Source of the DNA: CALITV01 sp964415795 | Lineage (GTDB): Bacteria; UBP6; UBA1177; JAKLFG01 | Direction of reading: 5' to 3' | NCBI GenBank assembly: GCA_964415795.1 | Contig: CAYQBN010000018.1 | Location: 1-40,792 of the forward strand | Length of the DNA: 40,792 nucleotides | In this document: positions 25,079 to 32,828 of the stretch, in pieces | Layout of the letters: every line of letters begins with the position of its first letter | How positions within the stretch are numbered: position 1 is the first letter of the stretch | The notes under the pieces: model-generated | Databases searched by the model: none | Told to the model about the DNA's origin: nothing | What the model saw: only the letters and a program-made list of their open reading frames with translations | Program-made: the position numbers and the translations under genes

Positions 25079-26687
25079 CCATACCGCTCTCTCCCGACGC
25101 CTCGCAGTCATCTGTTCCCTTCTCGTAGGGCTGTATGTTGTCTTTTTCAAGATATACGACGAGCGCGACCCGCGCTATGTAAGTCCCAACGAACGACCAC
25201 GGCTTCTGCTCGCCCACGCAATCGCCGAGCGTTTCTCGGTGGAGATAACCTCCGAGGTGCAACGATTCGGGTGGTCCATAGACATGGCCAAGCGAGGAGA
25301 GCGCTACTACTCAGATAAACCGATCTTCCAGAGCATCCTCGCCGCGCCGGTGATCGCGGCGTACCGTCGTGTTTCGAGCGGTGAGTTCCGGGAAGCAAAT
25401 GTTCTGTGGCTCGTCAAAACGACCACACTCGTCCCTTTTGCGCTACTTCTCTTCTGGCTGTTCTATGGAGCGGTCTTTTCCTTCTCCCGTTCCGTGCCCT
25501 TTTCTCTTCTTTCCGCATGGTCGCTCTTCGCGGGAACCCCCGTTTCGACCTACTTCACCGTCTTTTTCTCTCATTCGGTGAGCGCCGCACTCCTCTTCGC
25601 CTTCTTCTTGCTCGTCCGCCGCGCGATCGCGCACCCCGAGAGGAGCACCCTTTTTTTTACCGGTCTCGTCGGCGCGTGCGCGTTCCTCAATGAATACCAG
25701 ACGGCGGTCCCTCTGGTGATACTTTCTCTCTTTCTGTTCCTATCCCTCCGCGAGAAACGATTGTTCCTCTTTTTTGTTGGGGGAACACTGCCGCTTGCCG
25801 CACTTTTTATCGCCTACAATCTCGTCGCGTTCGGGACACCGCTCACTTTCGGGGTCGCGCACGAAGAGTACGAAGAGTTTCGTGCCATGCACCAAAAAGG
25901 ACTCTTTGGCATCGGGCTTCCCAACGGCCGCGTTCTTCTCGACCTCTTTTTTTCCCTCAAAATGGGCGTCTTCACCCTCTCTCCCTTCCTCCTCTTCGCT
26001 ATAGTCGGAGCCTACCGCCGGTGGTGCGAGGCACGCGGCGAGACCCTGACGCTTCTTTCCCTCATTCTCTCTTACTTCATCATGATCAGTTCGCTCGAGA
26101 ATCCACATGGCGGCTGGGCATTTGGCGCCCGTTACCTCGTTCCCGTCATCCCGTTCATAGGCCTCCTCGCCGCCTACGGCATGCGCGACCTCTTCGAAAG
26201 GCGCTCATTCTGGCGCGTGGCCGCGGGGACGCTCGTCTTCGTTTCGTGTCTCATCTTCACCGTCGCGAACGGCATGCGACCGCTCATCGAAGAGATATTT
26301 CGGAACCCGATCGCCAACTACTACCTCATGGCGCTCAGGGAACGCTACTTCATCTTCTCCTCGATACTCTCCCCCTTCGGCGCGATCCCCTATCACTCGT
26401 TCGTGGCATTCTTCGCTATCTTCACCACGGTCACCGTCGTTCTCGTCTCCTCCGTCATGCATCCTATTCGTCGTATCGCCGGCACCGCGATAGCCGCCGC
26501 AGCCGCCGTCATCATACTGACCATCATGTTCTTCCCCTATCACGGTCGCCAAGACGAGCGGAAGTTCTTCTACTGGATGATGGTGCAGGATCGAGCGGGC
26601 GCAAGCGCCGCGATGAAAGAGCAGATATTCGACAATGCCTTCGGCCGGTCCGCCGAGATACTTCGGAGCATCCGCCATGCGAAATGA
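25071..26687 (+). CDS. GT39-like membrane glycosyltransferase
   Basis: 538 aa from ATG 25071, inside the end of the previous gene; the longer upstream frame only shadows that gene. The first periplasmic loop has SPNERPRLLLAHAIAERF followed by RGERYYSDKPIFQSILAAPV, typical of GT39-like enzymes that use polyprenyl-phosphate sugars. A later loop carries WAFGARYLVPVIPFIGLLAAYG. About twelve membrane helices are present. It is translationally coupled on both sides. Confidence 0.75.
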   Translation: MDNHTALSRRLAVICSLLVGLYVVFFKIYDERDPRYVSPNERPRLLLAHAIAERFSVEITSEVQRFGWSIDMAKRGERYYSDKPIFQSILAAPVIAAYRRVSSGEFREANVLWLVKTTTLVPFALLLFWLFYGAVFSFSRSVPFSLLSAWSLFAGTPVSTYFTVFFSHSVSAALLFAFFLLVRRAIAHPERSTLFFTGLVGACAFLNEYQTAVPLVILSLFLFLSLREKRLFLFFVGGTLPLAALFIAYNLVAFGTPLTFGVAHEEYEEFRAMHQKGLFGIGLPNGRVLLDLFFSLKMGVFTLSPFLLFAIVGAYRRWCEARGETLTLLSLILSYFIMISSLENPHGGWAFGARYLVPVIPFIGLLAAYGMRDLFERRSFWRVAAGTLVFVSCLIFTVANGMRPLIEEIFRNPIANYYLMALRERYFIFSSILSPFGAIPYHSFVAFFAIFTTVTVVLVSSVMHPIRRIAGTAIAAAAAVIILTIMFFPYHGRQDERKFFYWMMVQDRAGASAAMKEQIFDNAFGRSAEILRSIRHAK

Positions 26688-27507
26688 TATCCTTGCGATC
26701 GGACTACTCGTGCTCGTTACCATCGCCGCAACCGCAACCGTACGACATGTCCTCTGTCGCGACGGCGAACGAAATGCTCTTGTCCGTATGCTGACCGAAC
26801 ACGCGCCTCTCATCGAAAAAGACAAACAACGAGTTATCCTCCTCTATCCTGCCTCGGCCTTTTCCGAGATCATCGTGGGGATGAACCTTCCGCGACATCG
26901 CCTCTTGCCGGTCCCCGACCGTTTCGTGCCGGTGGACCACCGCACCATCGCGTCGTTCGGCACGGTGTGGCTCGTCACGCCGCGCGACAAGGCACCGCGC
27001 CCGTTCGAAGGCTCTCTTTTCTCGATAGAAAAAGTGGCCGCTTCCGACCGCTTCGTCCTCTACCGCCTCACGCCGCCTCGTCAGATCGCTTTTACCCCCC
27101 TTGCCGGCGGCATGGGGGGTCATTCATTTTCTTTTCTCTGCAGCACAGGAATCGCACCGCTGCTCTCTTCCTTCGTCTCGGAGAAGGAAGGCGTAACAGC
27201 CCTGCGGGTATCCTGCCGCGACAAGGCGGGAAACGAAAAAGAGCAGAGAACCTTCGGCGATCCCCGCAAAGGGAGGGACACACCGCTCTCGTGTCCTGAC
27301 GGTGCTGCACCGACCGGCATGACGCTTCATGCCAATAACATTGTCCGCGGCCTTATCCTCCACTGTCCCGATGGCAACACCTCGGTAGCGGGACGGACCA
27401 ATGTCCCCGCCACACGCCTTGAGTGTCCTGAAGGAACCTCCGTCAGGGGATTCTTCGGCTCTTCCGGATCACTTATAGACTCGCTCGGACTCGCCTGCGG
27501 GAAGTAA
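26677..27507 (+). CDS. Membrane-anchored protein with Cys-paired lectin-like C-terminal repeats
   Basis: 276 aa from ATG 26677, overlapping the previous stop by 11 bp. A single N-terminal helix (DILAIGLLVLVTIAATATV) anchors it. The middle about 100 residues resemble the soluble tail seen after GT-C membrane domains. The last about 125 residues hold three repeats ending in Cys-Pro-(Asp/Glu)-Gly or similar, with the pattern GFFGSSGSLIDSLGLAC. That pattern is common in jacalin-like extracellular domains. It may bind the glycan made by its neighbours. The exact family is uncertain. Confidence 0.6.
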   Translation: MRNDILAIGLLVLVTIAATATVRHVLCRDGERNALVRMLTEHAPLIEKDKQRVILLYPASAFSEIIVGMNLPRHRLLPVPDRFVPVDHRTIASFGTVWLVTPRDKAPRPFEGSLFSIEKVAASDRFVLYRLTPPRQIAFTPLAGGMGGHSFSFLCSTGIAPLLSSFVSEKEGVTALRVSCRDKAGNEKEQRTFGDPRKGRDTPLSCPDGAAPTGMTLHANNIVRGLILHCPDGNTSVAGRTNVPATRLECPEGTSVRGFFGSSGSLIDSLGLACGK

Positions 27508-27543
27508 ACGACACCCTACCACTTCAACGAGATGTCAGACACG

Positions 27544-27573
27544 GGTCGAGAAAGACCGTCGAAGCGACCTTTT
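27544..27573 (+). terminator. Weak terminator-like hairpin
   Basis: Arms GGTCG and CGACC followed by TTTT lie between the convergent ends of the glycan island and speD. The stem is short and alternative pairings exist. Confidence 0.3.
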
Positions 27574-27599
27574 CAGAAAAAACGGGGGAACGGAGACAC

Positions 27600-28463
27600 C
27601 TACCCGAACATCTTGGGCATCGAAGGCAGGTTGCGCCCGTAGAATATCTCGTTCATCTCACGAGTAAGGCGCTGTTTTATCTTGCGCTTTTCCATCGAGT
27701 TGAGCTGGCGCTTCGAGACGCCGAACAGATAGTTGTCGAGGTCGAAATCACGGAGGATCATCTTGGTATGGAAGATGTTGTCCTGATAGACATTGAGGTC
27801 AACGCAGTGAAACTTGTCGAGCGTATCGGGATGGATGAAGTTCTGTATTGAATGTATCTTGTGGTCGATGAATATCTTGCGGCCGTCCATGACCCGCGTG
27901 AAGCCGCGGACCCGATAGTCTATGTTGATGATGTCCGACTCGAAGCTGTCTATGAGGAAGTTGAGCGCCTTAAGCGGCGAAATGCGGCCGCAGGTAGAGA
28001 CATCTATGTCCACGCGGAAGGTCGAGATACCGCTGTCGGGATGGCTCTCGGGGTATGTATGGACCGTAAGGTGGCTCTTGTCTAGGTGCATGGTGACATC
28101 GCCGCCGTTCTCATCGTTATCGCTACACTCGCTCGCGCCATCGTAGATAGAACCGTCCAGTCTCCCCGCCTGCACCACCTTTTCTTCCGAGATGAGCATC
28201 ACCACGCTCGCTCCTTGCGGGTCGTAGTCCTGCTTCGAGATGTTGATGATGTTGGAGCCGATGATCTCGGAGACCTGTTCGAGAATGCTCGTGAGGCGAT
28301 CGGAATTGTACTCCTCGTCTATGTATTGGATGTAGGCCCGCCGATCCTCTTTGGTGAGCGCGTAACAGACATCGTAGATATTGAACGAGAGCGTCTTGGT
28401 GAGGTTGTTGAACCCGTAAAGTTGGAGCCGCTTTCGGGGACCACCCATTTGCCGTATCTTCAT
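27600..28463 (-). CDS. speD: S-adenosylmethionine decarboxylase proenzyme (E. coli-type)
   Basis: 287 aa. This pyruvoyl enzyme makes decarboxylated SAM, the aminopropyl donor for spermidine. The proenzyme cleaves itself before Ser130 in HLDKSHLTVHTYPE. Other family landmarks are FRVDIDVSTCGRISPLKALN (Cys158), DYRVRGFTR, FIDHKIHSIQNF and YQDNIFHTKM. Length and sequence match the long gammaproteobacterial SpeD, not the short archaeal/Bacillus form. ATG 28463 has GAGGAGG upstream. No spermidine synthase gene is visible nearby. Confidence 0.96.
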   Translation of the reverse strand: MKIRQMGGPRKRLQLYGFNNLTKTLSFNIYDVCYALTKEDRRAYIQYIDEEYNSDRLTSILEQVSEIIGSNIINISKQDYDPQGASVVMLISEEKVVQAGRLDGSIYDGASECSDNDENGGDVTMHLDKSHLTVHTYPESHPDSGISTFRVDIDVSTCGRISPLKALNFLIDSFESDIINIDYRVRGFTRVMDGRKIFIDHKIHSIQNFIHPDTLDKFHCVDLNVYQDNIFHTKMILRDFDLDNYLFGVSKRQLNSMEKRKIKQRLTREMNEIFYGRNLPSMPKMFG

Positions 28464-28503
28464 CGCTCGTTCCTCCTCTCGACATCAGCGTCATGTGAAA
28501 GGC

Positions 28504-28531
28504 ATAATAGGACAACGGCACGCTTTTTCAA
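28504..28531 (-). promoter_or_regulatory. speD promoter
   Basis: Minus strand TTGAAA, 16-bp spacer, TATTAT, 40 bp before ATG 28463. Confidence 0.6.
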
Positions 28532-28544
28532 CAATTTTTTGTCT

Positions 28545-28572
28545 TTGACTTACCGGCCGCTCGTGCTATCAT
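28545..28572 (+). promoter_or_regulatory. Promoter of the DUF7151-type repeat gene
   Basis: TTGACT (28545-28550), 16-bp spacer, TATCAT (28567-28572) with an extended TG before it, 41 bp before ATG 28614. Confidence 0.65.
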
Positions 28573-28613
28573 AAAGAGCCATATTCAAAAACCTTTTCTC
28601 AGGAGGTGTTACC

Positions 28614-30845
28614 ATGTATCGCGGTAAGATGATCGTTGCCTTTTTTGTCGCGCTCGCTTGGACGATGGCCTTTGCGGGCCAGCGTATCGAGGTGACCGAT
28701 GAAAATGCGGGGACCAATTGCACATATGCGGGCAAGAAGATTCAAGTATTCGATGACAATAATACTCCAGATCCCGGGGATGATACGCTTCTCGACACCG
28801 ACTATGTCTGCAACGGTGCACCGGGAACAAACGGCAATGACGGAAGCGACGGCCACAACGCGCTTGTGAATATCACCAACGAACCCGCAGGAAGCAACTG
28901 CGCGAATGGCGGCAAGAAGATAGAGAGCGGTCTCGACAACGGCGACGGCGGCGGTATCGCTGACAACGGCATACTCGAAGCCGGCGAGGTTGACGCCACC
29001 AACTATGTCTGCAACGGCCTCGACGGCGCTGACGGTCAGGACGGTGCCGATGGTACGGATGGCTTCACTTCCATTACCGTGACCGACGATCAGGTCGGAG
29101 CGAACTGCGACGCCTACGGAAACGGCGGCACCCGTATCCGGAGCGGCCTTGACAATGGCGATGGCGGCGGCAACCCCCGCAACGGCACACTGGAGGACGG
29201 TGAGGTTGATTCAACTGCCTACATCTGCAATGGGGCTGACGGCGCCGATGGTTCTGACGGTGCCAACGGCCACAATGCCCTCGTGAACATTACCACCGAG
29301 CCCGCGGGAAGCAACTGCACGGCAGGCGGCAAGAAGATAGAGAGCGGCATCGACGACGGTCTGCCCACCGGCACTGCCGACAACGGCATACTCGACGCCG
29401 GCGAGGTTGACGCCACCACCTATATCTGCAACGGAGTTGATGGTGCCAACGGCCACAATGCCCTTGTGAACATCACCATCGAGCCGGCGGGAAGCAACTG
29501 CACGGCAGGCGGCAAGAAGATAGAAAGCGGCATCGATCTTAACGACAACGGAACTCTGGACGCCGGCGAGATCACCGACACCGATTACATCTGCAATGGC
29601 CTCGACGGAGCTGACGGCTCCAACGGCCACAGCTCACTCGCCAATGTGACCGACGAACCGGCAGGTCTTAATTGCGAGAATGGCGGTAAGAAAATAGAGA
29701 CCGGTGTTGATCTTAATGATAACGGAGTCCTTGATGCCGGCGAGATAGTTTCATCCTTTTATGTCTGCAACGGTATCAATGGTTCGAATGGTACCGGATA
29801 CAATGCGCTCGTCGCCGTGACCAATGAACCGGAAGGGGTCAACTGCGCGAACGGCGGCAAGAAGATAGAGACCGGACTCGATGTGAACAGCAACGGAACC
29901 CTCGACCCGCTCGAGGTCAACGACACCGACTATGTCTGCAACGGCGCGAACGGGATCGATGGTACAAGCGGGCATAATTCCATTACCCAAATAGACAACT
30001 CGGTGGGAACGAACTGTGACCAGTTCGGCAACGGCGGCCTTCGCATCCGGAGCGGCATCGATCTCGATGACGACAACACCCTTGACGACACCGAGGTAAC
30101 CTCGGAAGCCTACCTGTGCAACGGCGCGAATGGTGAAGACGGTGCGAACGGCACCTCCTGCACCGTTACCGACAACGGTGATGGGACCAAGACCATTATG
30201 TGCGAGGACGGCACCTCGGTCACCGTCTCCGACGGCACCGATGGTGCGAACGGGGCCGACGGGCAGGACGGCACCGACGGCGAGGACGGCAAAAATGCTC
30301 TTGTGGCTGTCTCCGACGAGCCGGCCGGCGAGAACTGCGAAAACGGCGGGAAGAAGATAGAGACCGGTATAGACGACGACGGCGACGGTGTTCTCGATCC
30401 TGAAGAGGTCGATGACACCGAATATGTCTGCAACGGCACCGACGGGCAGGATGGCCAAGATGGCACGGACGGGGAAACCGGTCCCCAAGGCGCGCAAGGG
30501 GAGCCCGGTCAGGATGGAGAAGACGGCACCGACGGATCAAACGCCCTCGTAAATGTTTCACCCGAGGAACCGGGAGAGAACTGCGAGAACGGCGGTATCA
30601 AGATAGAGACCGGAACCGACTACGACAACGACGGCATCCTCGGCGTAAACGAAGTGGCCAACACCCGTTATGTGTGCAACGGCGCCGACGGTGCCACGGC
30701 AGACCAGATAGAGGTCACCGGCGGCGGCGGATGTTCGCTCGTGACGACCGAAGCAGAAGGACAAAACGCTGACGGCATGAGTGCGCTGGTGACGCTCCTT
30801 CTCCTTGCTATGGCTTTTTCTCTGCGTCGCGCAACGGTCCGCTAA
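28614..30845 (+). CDS. Surface repeat protein: ten DUF7151-type modules joined by collagen-like linkers
   Basis: 743 aa from ATG 28614 behind AGGAGGT. A signal peptide (to about residue 22) is followed by ten modules of 55-80 residues. Each has the frame ALVNITNEPAGSNC, GGKKIESG, a calcium-type loop such as DLNDNGTLDAGE, then YVCNG. The two Cys per module probably pair. Modules are joined by collagen-like Gly-X-Y runs (GADGQDGADGTDG; GETGPQGAQGEPGQDG). The C-terminus has GGGGCSLV, a hydrophobic helix and RRATVR, like a MYXO-CTERM or GlyGly-CTERM sorting tag. A long surface fibre or adhesin stabilised by calcium is likely. The OmpA-family gene starts 21 bp downstream and may share its transcript. 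Confidence 0.9.
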   Translation: MYRGKMIVAFFVALAWTMAFAGQRIEVTDENAGTNCTYAGKKIQVFDDNNTPDPGDDTLLDTDYVCNGAPGTNGNDGSDGHNALVNITNEPAGSNCANGGKKIESGLDNGDGGGIADNGILEAGEVDATNYVCNGLDGADGQDGADGTDGFTSITVTDDQVGANCDAYGNGGTRIRSGLDNGDGGGNPRNGTLEDGEVDSTAYICNGADGADGSDGANGHNALVNITTEPAGSNCTAGGKKIESGIDDGLPTGTADNGILDAGEVDATTYICNGVDGANGHNALVNITIEPAGSNCTAGGKKIESGIDLNDNGTLDAGEITDTDYICNGLDGADGSNGHSSLANVTDEPAGLNCENGGKKIETGVDLNDNGVLDAGEIVSSFYVCNGINGSNGTGYNALVAVTNEPEGVNCANGGKKIETGLDVNSNGTLDPLEVNDTDYVCNGANGIDGTSGHNSITQIDNSVGTNCDQFGNGGLRIRSGIDLDDDNTLDDTEVTSEAYLCNGANGEDGANGTSCTVTDNGDGTKTIMCEDGTSVTVSDGTDGANGADGQDGTDGEDGKNALVAVSDEPAGENCENGGKKIETGIDDDGDGVLDPEEVDDTEYVCNGTDGQDGQDGTDGETGPQGAQGEPGQDGEDGTDGSNALVNVSPEEPGENCENGGIKIETGTDYDNDGILGVNEVANTRYVCNGADGATADQIEVTGGGGCSLVTTEAEGQNADGMSALVTLLLLAMAFSLRRATVR
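28680..30700 (+). repeat. Tandem coding repeat, ten DUF7151-type modules
   Basis: Modules of about 165-320 bp repeat the Cys/EF-loop/Cys pattern. Modules 2, 4 and 5 are close in DNA sequence. Modules 3 and 8 form a second subtype with a GNGG(T/L)RIRSGID variant. Confidence 0.9.
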
Positions 30846-30866
30846 CACCGAACGAAGGACGATGAC

Positions 30867-32540
30867 ATGAAACGACACCTGCCGATACTTCTTCTCGTGA
30901 TTTTGTTGTCCCTGTCGCTTGCGGCGGGACCGGTCGCCGACCCTGAGAACTACAAACCTTCCCCGTTCTCGAACGACTCGACTTCTTTCCTAGGCGCCGG
31001 AATGATGCAGCATCTCTCATTCGGCCTCGGGCTTTCCTTTACCTACCAGCGAAATCCTATCCAACTTCTCGACACCGCGACCGATCGCGTAACACGCACC
31101 GTGGTCGGCGACCATTTGACCGCCGACCTCCTTCTCTCCCTTGGGCTATTCGAATGGGTCGATCTCGGGATAGCCCTCCCGGCGGTCATGTTCCAAAGCG
31201 GCGAGGGATGGAACGACAAGGATGGCTTACCGAAGGGTTCCCTCGGCGATCTCCGCTTTGCGGCACGAGCGCGCATCTTCCGCACCGAAGACCGCTTCTT
31301 CTCGCTTGCCTTCGTTCCGGTCCTCACCTTCCCGACCGGTCAGTTCATCCACGACCTTTCGGGAAGTGACGGCATCACCTTCTCGCCGACCGTAACGGCA
31401 GAGATATCCTCACGATGGGTTGGCGGCGGGATCAACCTCTTCTATCGGCTTACCCAGAACGATGCGGCCGACATCCATGTCGCCGATCAGGTGGGTTTTC
31501 GCGCCCAAGTGACCGCCGCAGCGATACCCGAGATGCTTTCTTTCTCCGCCACGCTTACCGCGGCGACGAACGCCGGAAAGAACTTCGGGGAAAAGGCCGA
31601 TTCTCCGATGGAGGCCGTTCTTTCGGCCAACTGGCGCTACGAACCGGCGAATCTTTCGCTCACCGCGGGCGGCGGCGCCGGCATCATCAAAGGGTTCGCC
31701 ACCCCCGAGATGCGTTTCTTCCTTGGCCTTTCGTGGACTCTACCGCACGAGGAGAAAACGCCTCCCTCGGAGGTTCCGCCGGCGACCGAAGCACCGGTAA
31801 CGGGTCCGACACCGACCGAACCACAAAGAACCGAGACGACTCCACCGGCAGAGACGAAGGAACCCGCTCCAACGGCAGCCACACCGGCACCGGCCACGAC
31901 GACACCGAAACCCGAACAAAAACCGAAAGTTGTCGAAATAGGAGCACCGGTAACCGAGAAAAAAGAGGAACCTCGACCGGCGGCCCCCGCTCCGGTGGCC
32001 GAAAAGAAAGCGACGCCTCAGCCGCCGCAAACGCCGGCTCCTAAGCCAGTGGAGAAACAAACGACTACTCCACGACCGACACCTGCTCCCGCTGTTCCGC
32101 AAAGCATTACCGCTGCGCCGGCCAAGCAACAACTGCCCGTCGCGACGCCAGCCCCCAAACAACCTGCGACGCCTCCTGCACCAGCCCCCAAGAAGCCGGA
32201 ACCCAAGACCGGCACACCGATGGCCGAGATAATCTACTTCAAAGAGAACTCGACCGAGATAACCGACGATTCCCGTGTCAAACTCGAGAAGATAAACCTT
32301 CTTCTCTCTTCGAACTACACTTTGAAGGTCCGCATCGAGGGACACGCCGACCGCACCGAGAAACCGGAACTGGGGCTCAAACGGGCACAGGCGATAAAGC
32401 TCTGGCTCGTTGACCGCGACATCCAATCCTCGCGCATTCAAACCAAAGGTATGGGTACCGAAGAACCGGTCGCTCCCAGCGACCTCGAAGCCGATCGTGC
32501 GCGGAATCGACGCGTGGTCTTTTATGTGCTCGGCGAATAG
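30867..32540 (+). CDS. OmpA-family outer-membrane protein with barrel-like N-terminus and Pro-rich linker
   Basis: 557 aa. A signal peptide (to about residue 21) is followed by about 270 residues of alternating strands fitting an outer-membrane barrel (LGLFEWVDLGIALPAVMF, FFSLAFVPVLTFPTG). Next is a Pro/Ala/Thr/Glu-rich linker (about 295-450). The C-terminus is an OmpA peptidoglycan-binding domain (IIYFKENSTEITDDS, IEGHADRTEKPELGLKRAQA, RARNRRVVF). The linker should span the periplasm to the cell wall. It follows the repeat surface protein by 21 bp and could anchor or export it; that is inference. Confidence 0.9.
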   Translation: MKRHLPILLLVILLSLSLAAGPVADPENYKPSPFSNDSTSFLGAGMMQHLSFGLGLSFTYQRNPIQLLDTATDRVTRTVVGDHLTADLLLSLGLFEWVDLGIALPAVMFQSGEGWNDKDGLPKGSLGDLRFAARARIFRTEDRFFSLAFVPVLTFPTGQFIHDLSGSDGITFSPTVTAEISSRWVGGGINLFYRLTQNDAADIHVADQVGFRAQVTAAAIPEMLSFSATLTAATNAGKNFGEKADSPMEAVLSANWRYEPANLSLTAGGGAGIIKGFATPEMRFFLGLSWTLPHEEKTPPSEVPPATEAPVTGPTPTEPQRTETTPPAETKEPAPTAATPAPATTTPKPEQKPKVVEIGAPVTEKKEEPRPAAPAPVAEKKATPQPPQTPAPKPVEKQTTTPRPTPAPAVPQSITAAPAKQQLPVATPAPKQPATPPAPAPKKPEPKTGTPMAEIIYFKENSTEITDDSRVKLEKINLLLSSNYTLKVRIEGHADRTEKPELGLKRAQAIKLWLVDRDIQSSRIQTKGMGTEEPVAPSDLEADRARNRRVVFYVLGE

Positions 32541-32555
32541 TTCTCCCTCGTTCCG

Positions 32556-32584
32556 TTGACTTTTTCCCCTCCTTTCCCTAAAGT
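32556..32584 (+). promoter_or_regulatory. Promoter of the GT / two-component / radical SAM run
   Basis: TTGACT (32556-32561), 17-bp spacer, TAAAGT (32579-32584), 34 bp before ATG 32619. Confidence 0.6.
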
Positions 32585-32618
32585 CACCTCTGAAACGACC
32601 CTTTTACCGGAGCCGCCT

Positions 32619-32828
32619 ATGGAACCAAAGAAGCCGAGACAGGGCGAGCTACAGAGCAAGACCGTCATCCTTCCCGAAACCGACCAAGCGGAAAAGACGC
32701 TGGACACCCTTGCGCGCAGAGATCCTCAAGTGGTTCCTTCGAAGAAATCGCCCGACTGGCTGACCATCGTCATCATCGCTCTCCTTATCCTCGTCGCCGT
32801 GGAAGTACTGTGGATACTTTTACACTGA
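32619..32828 (+). CDS. Small single-pass membrane protein
   Basis: 69 aa from ATG 32619; the longer frame from 32556 overlaps the promoter. A polar, charged N-terminal part of about 45 residues precedes one C-terminal helix (LTIVIIALLILVAVEVLWILL), so it is a tail-anchored type protein. No family is recognised. The downstream glycosyltransferase starts at GTG 32810 inside this gene, so the two are coupled; it may be a partner of that enzyme. Confidence 0.6.
   Translation: MEPKKPRQGELQSKTVILPETDQAEKTLDTLARRDPQVVPSKKSPDWLTIVIIALLILVAVEVLWILLH

Noticed and set aside
29211..30497. Long open frames on the minus strand with repeated Ala/Val motifs
   Set aside because: The repetition mirrors the DUF7151-type modules on the other strand; there is no start site or known domain.
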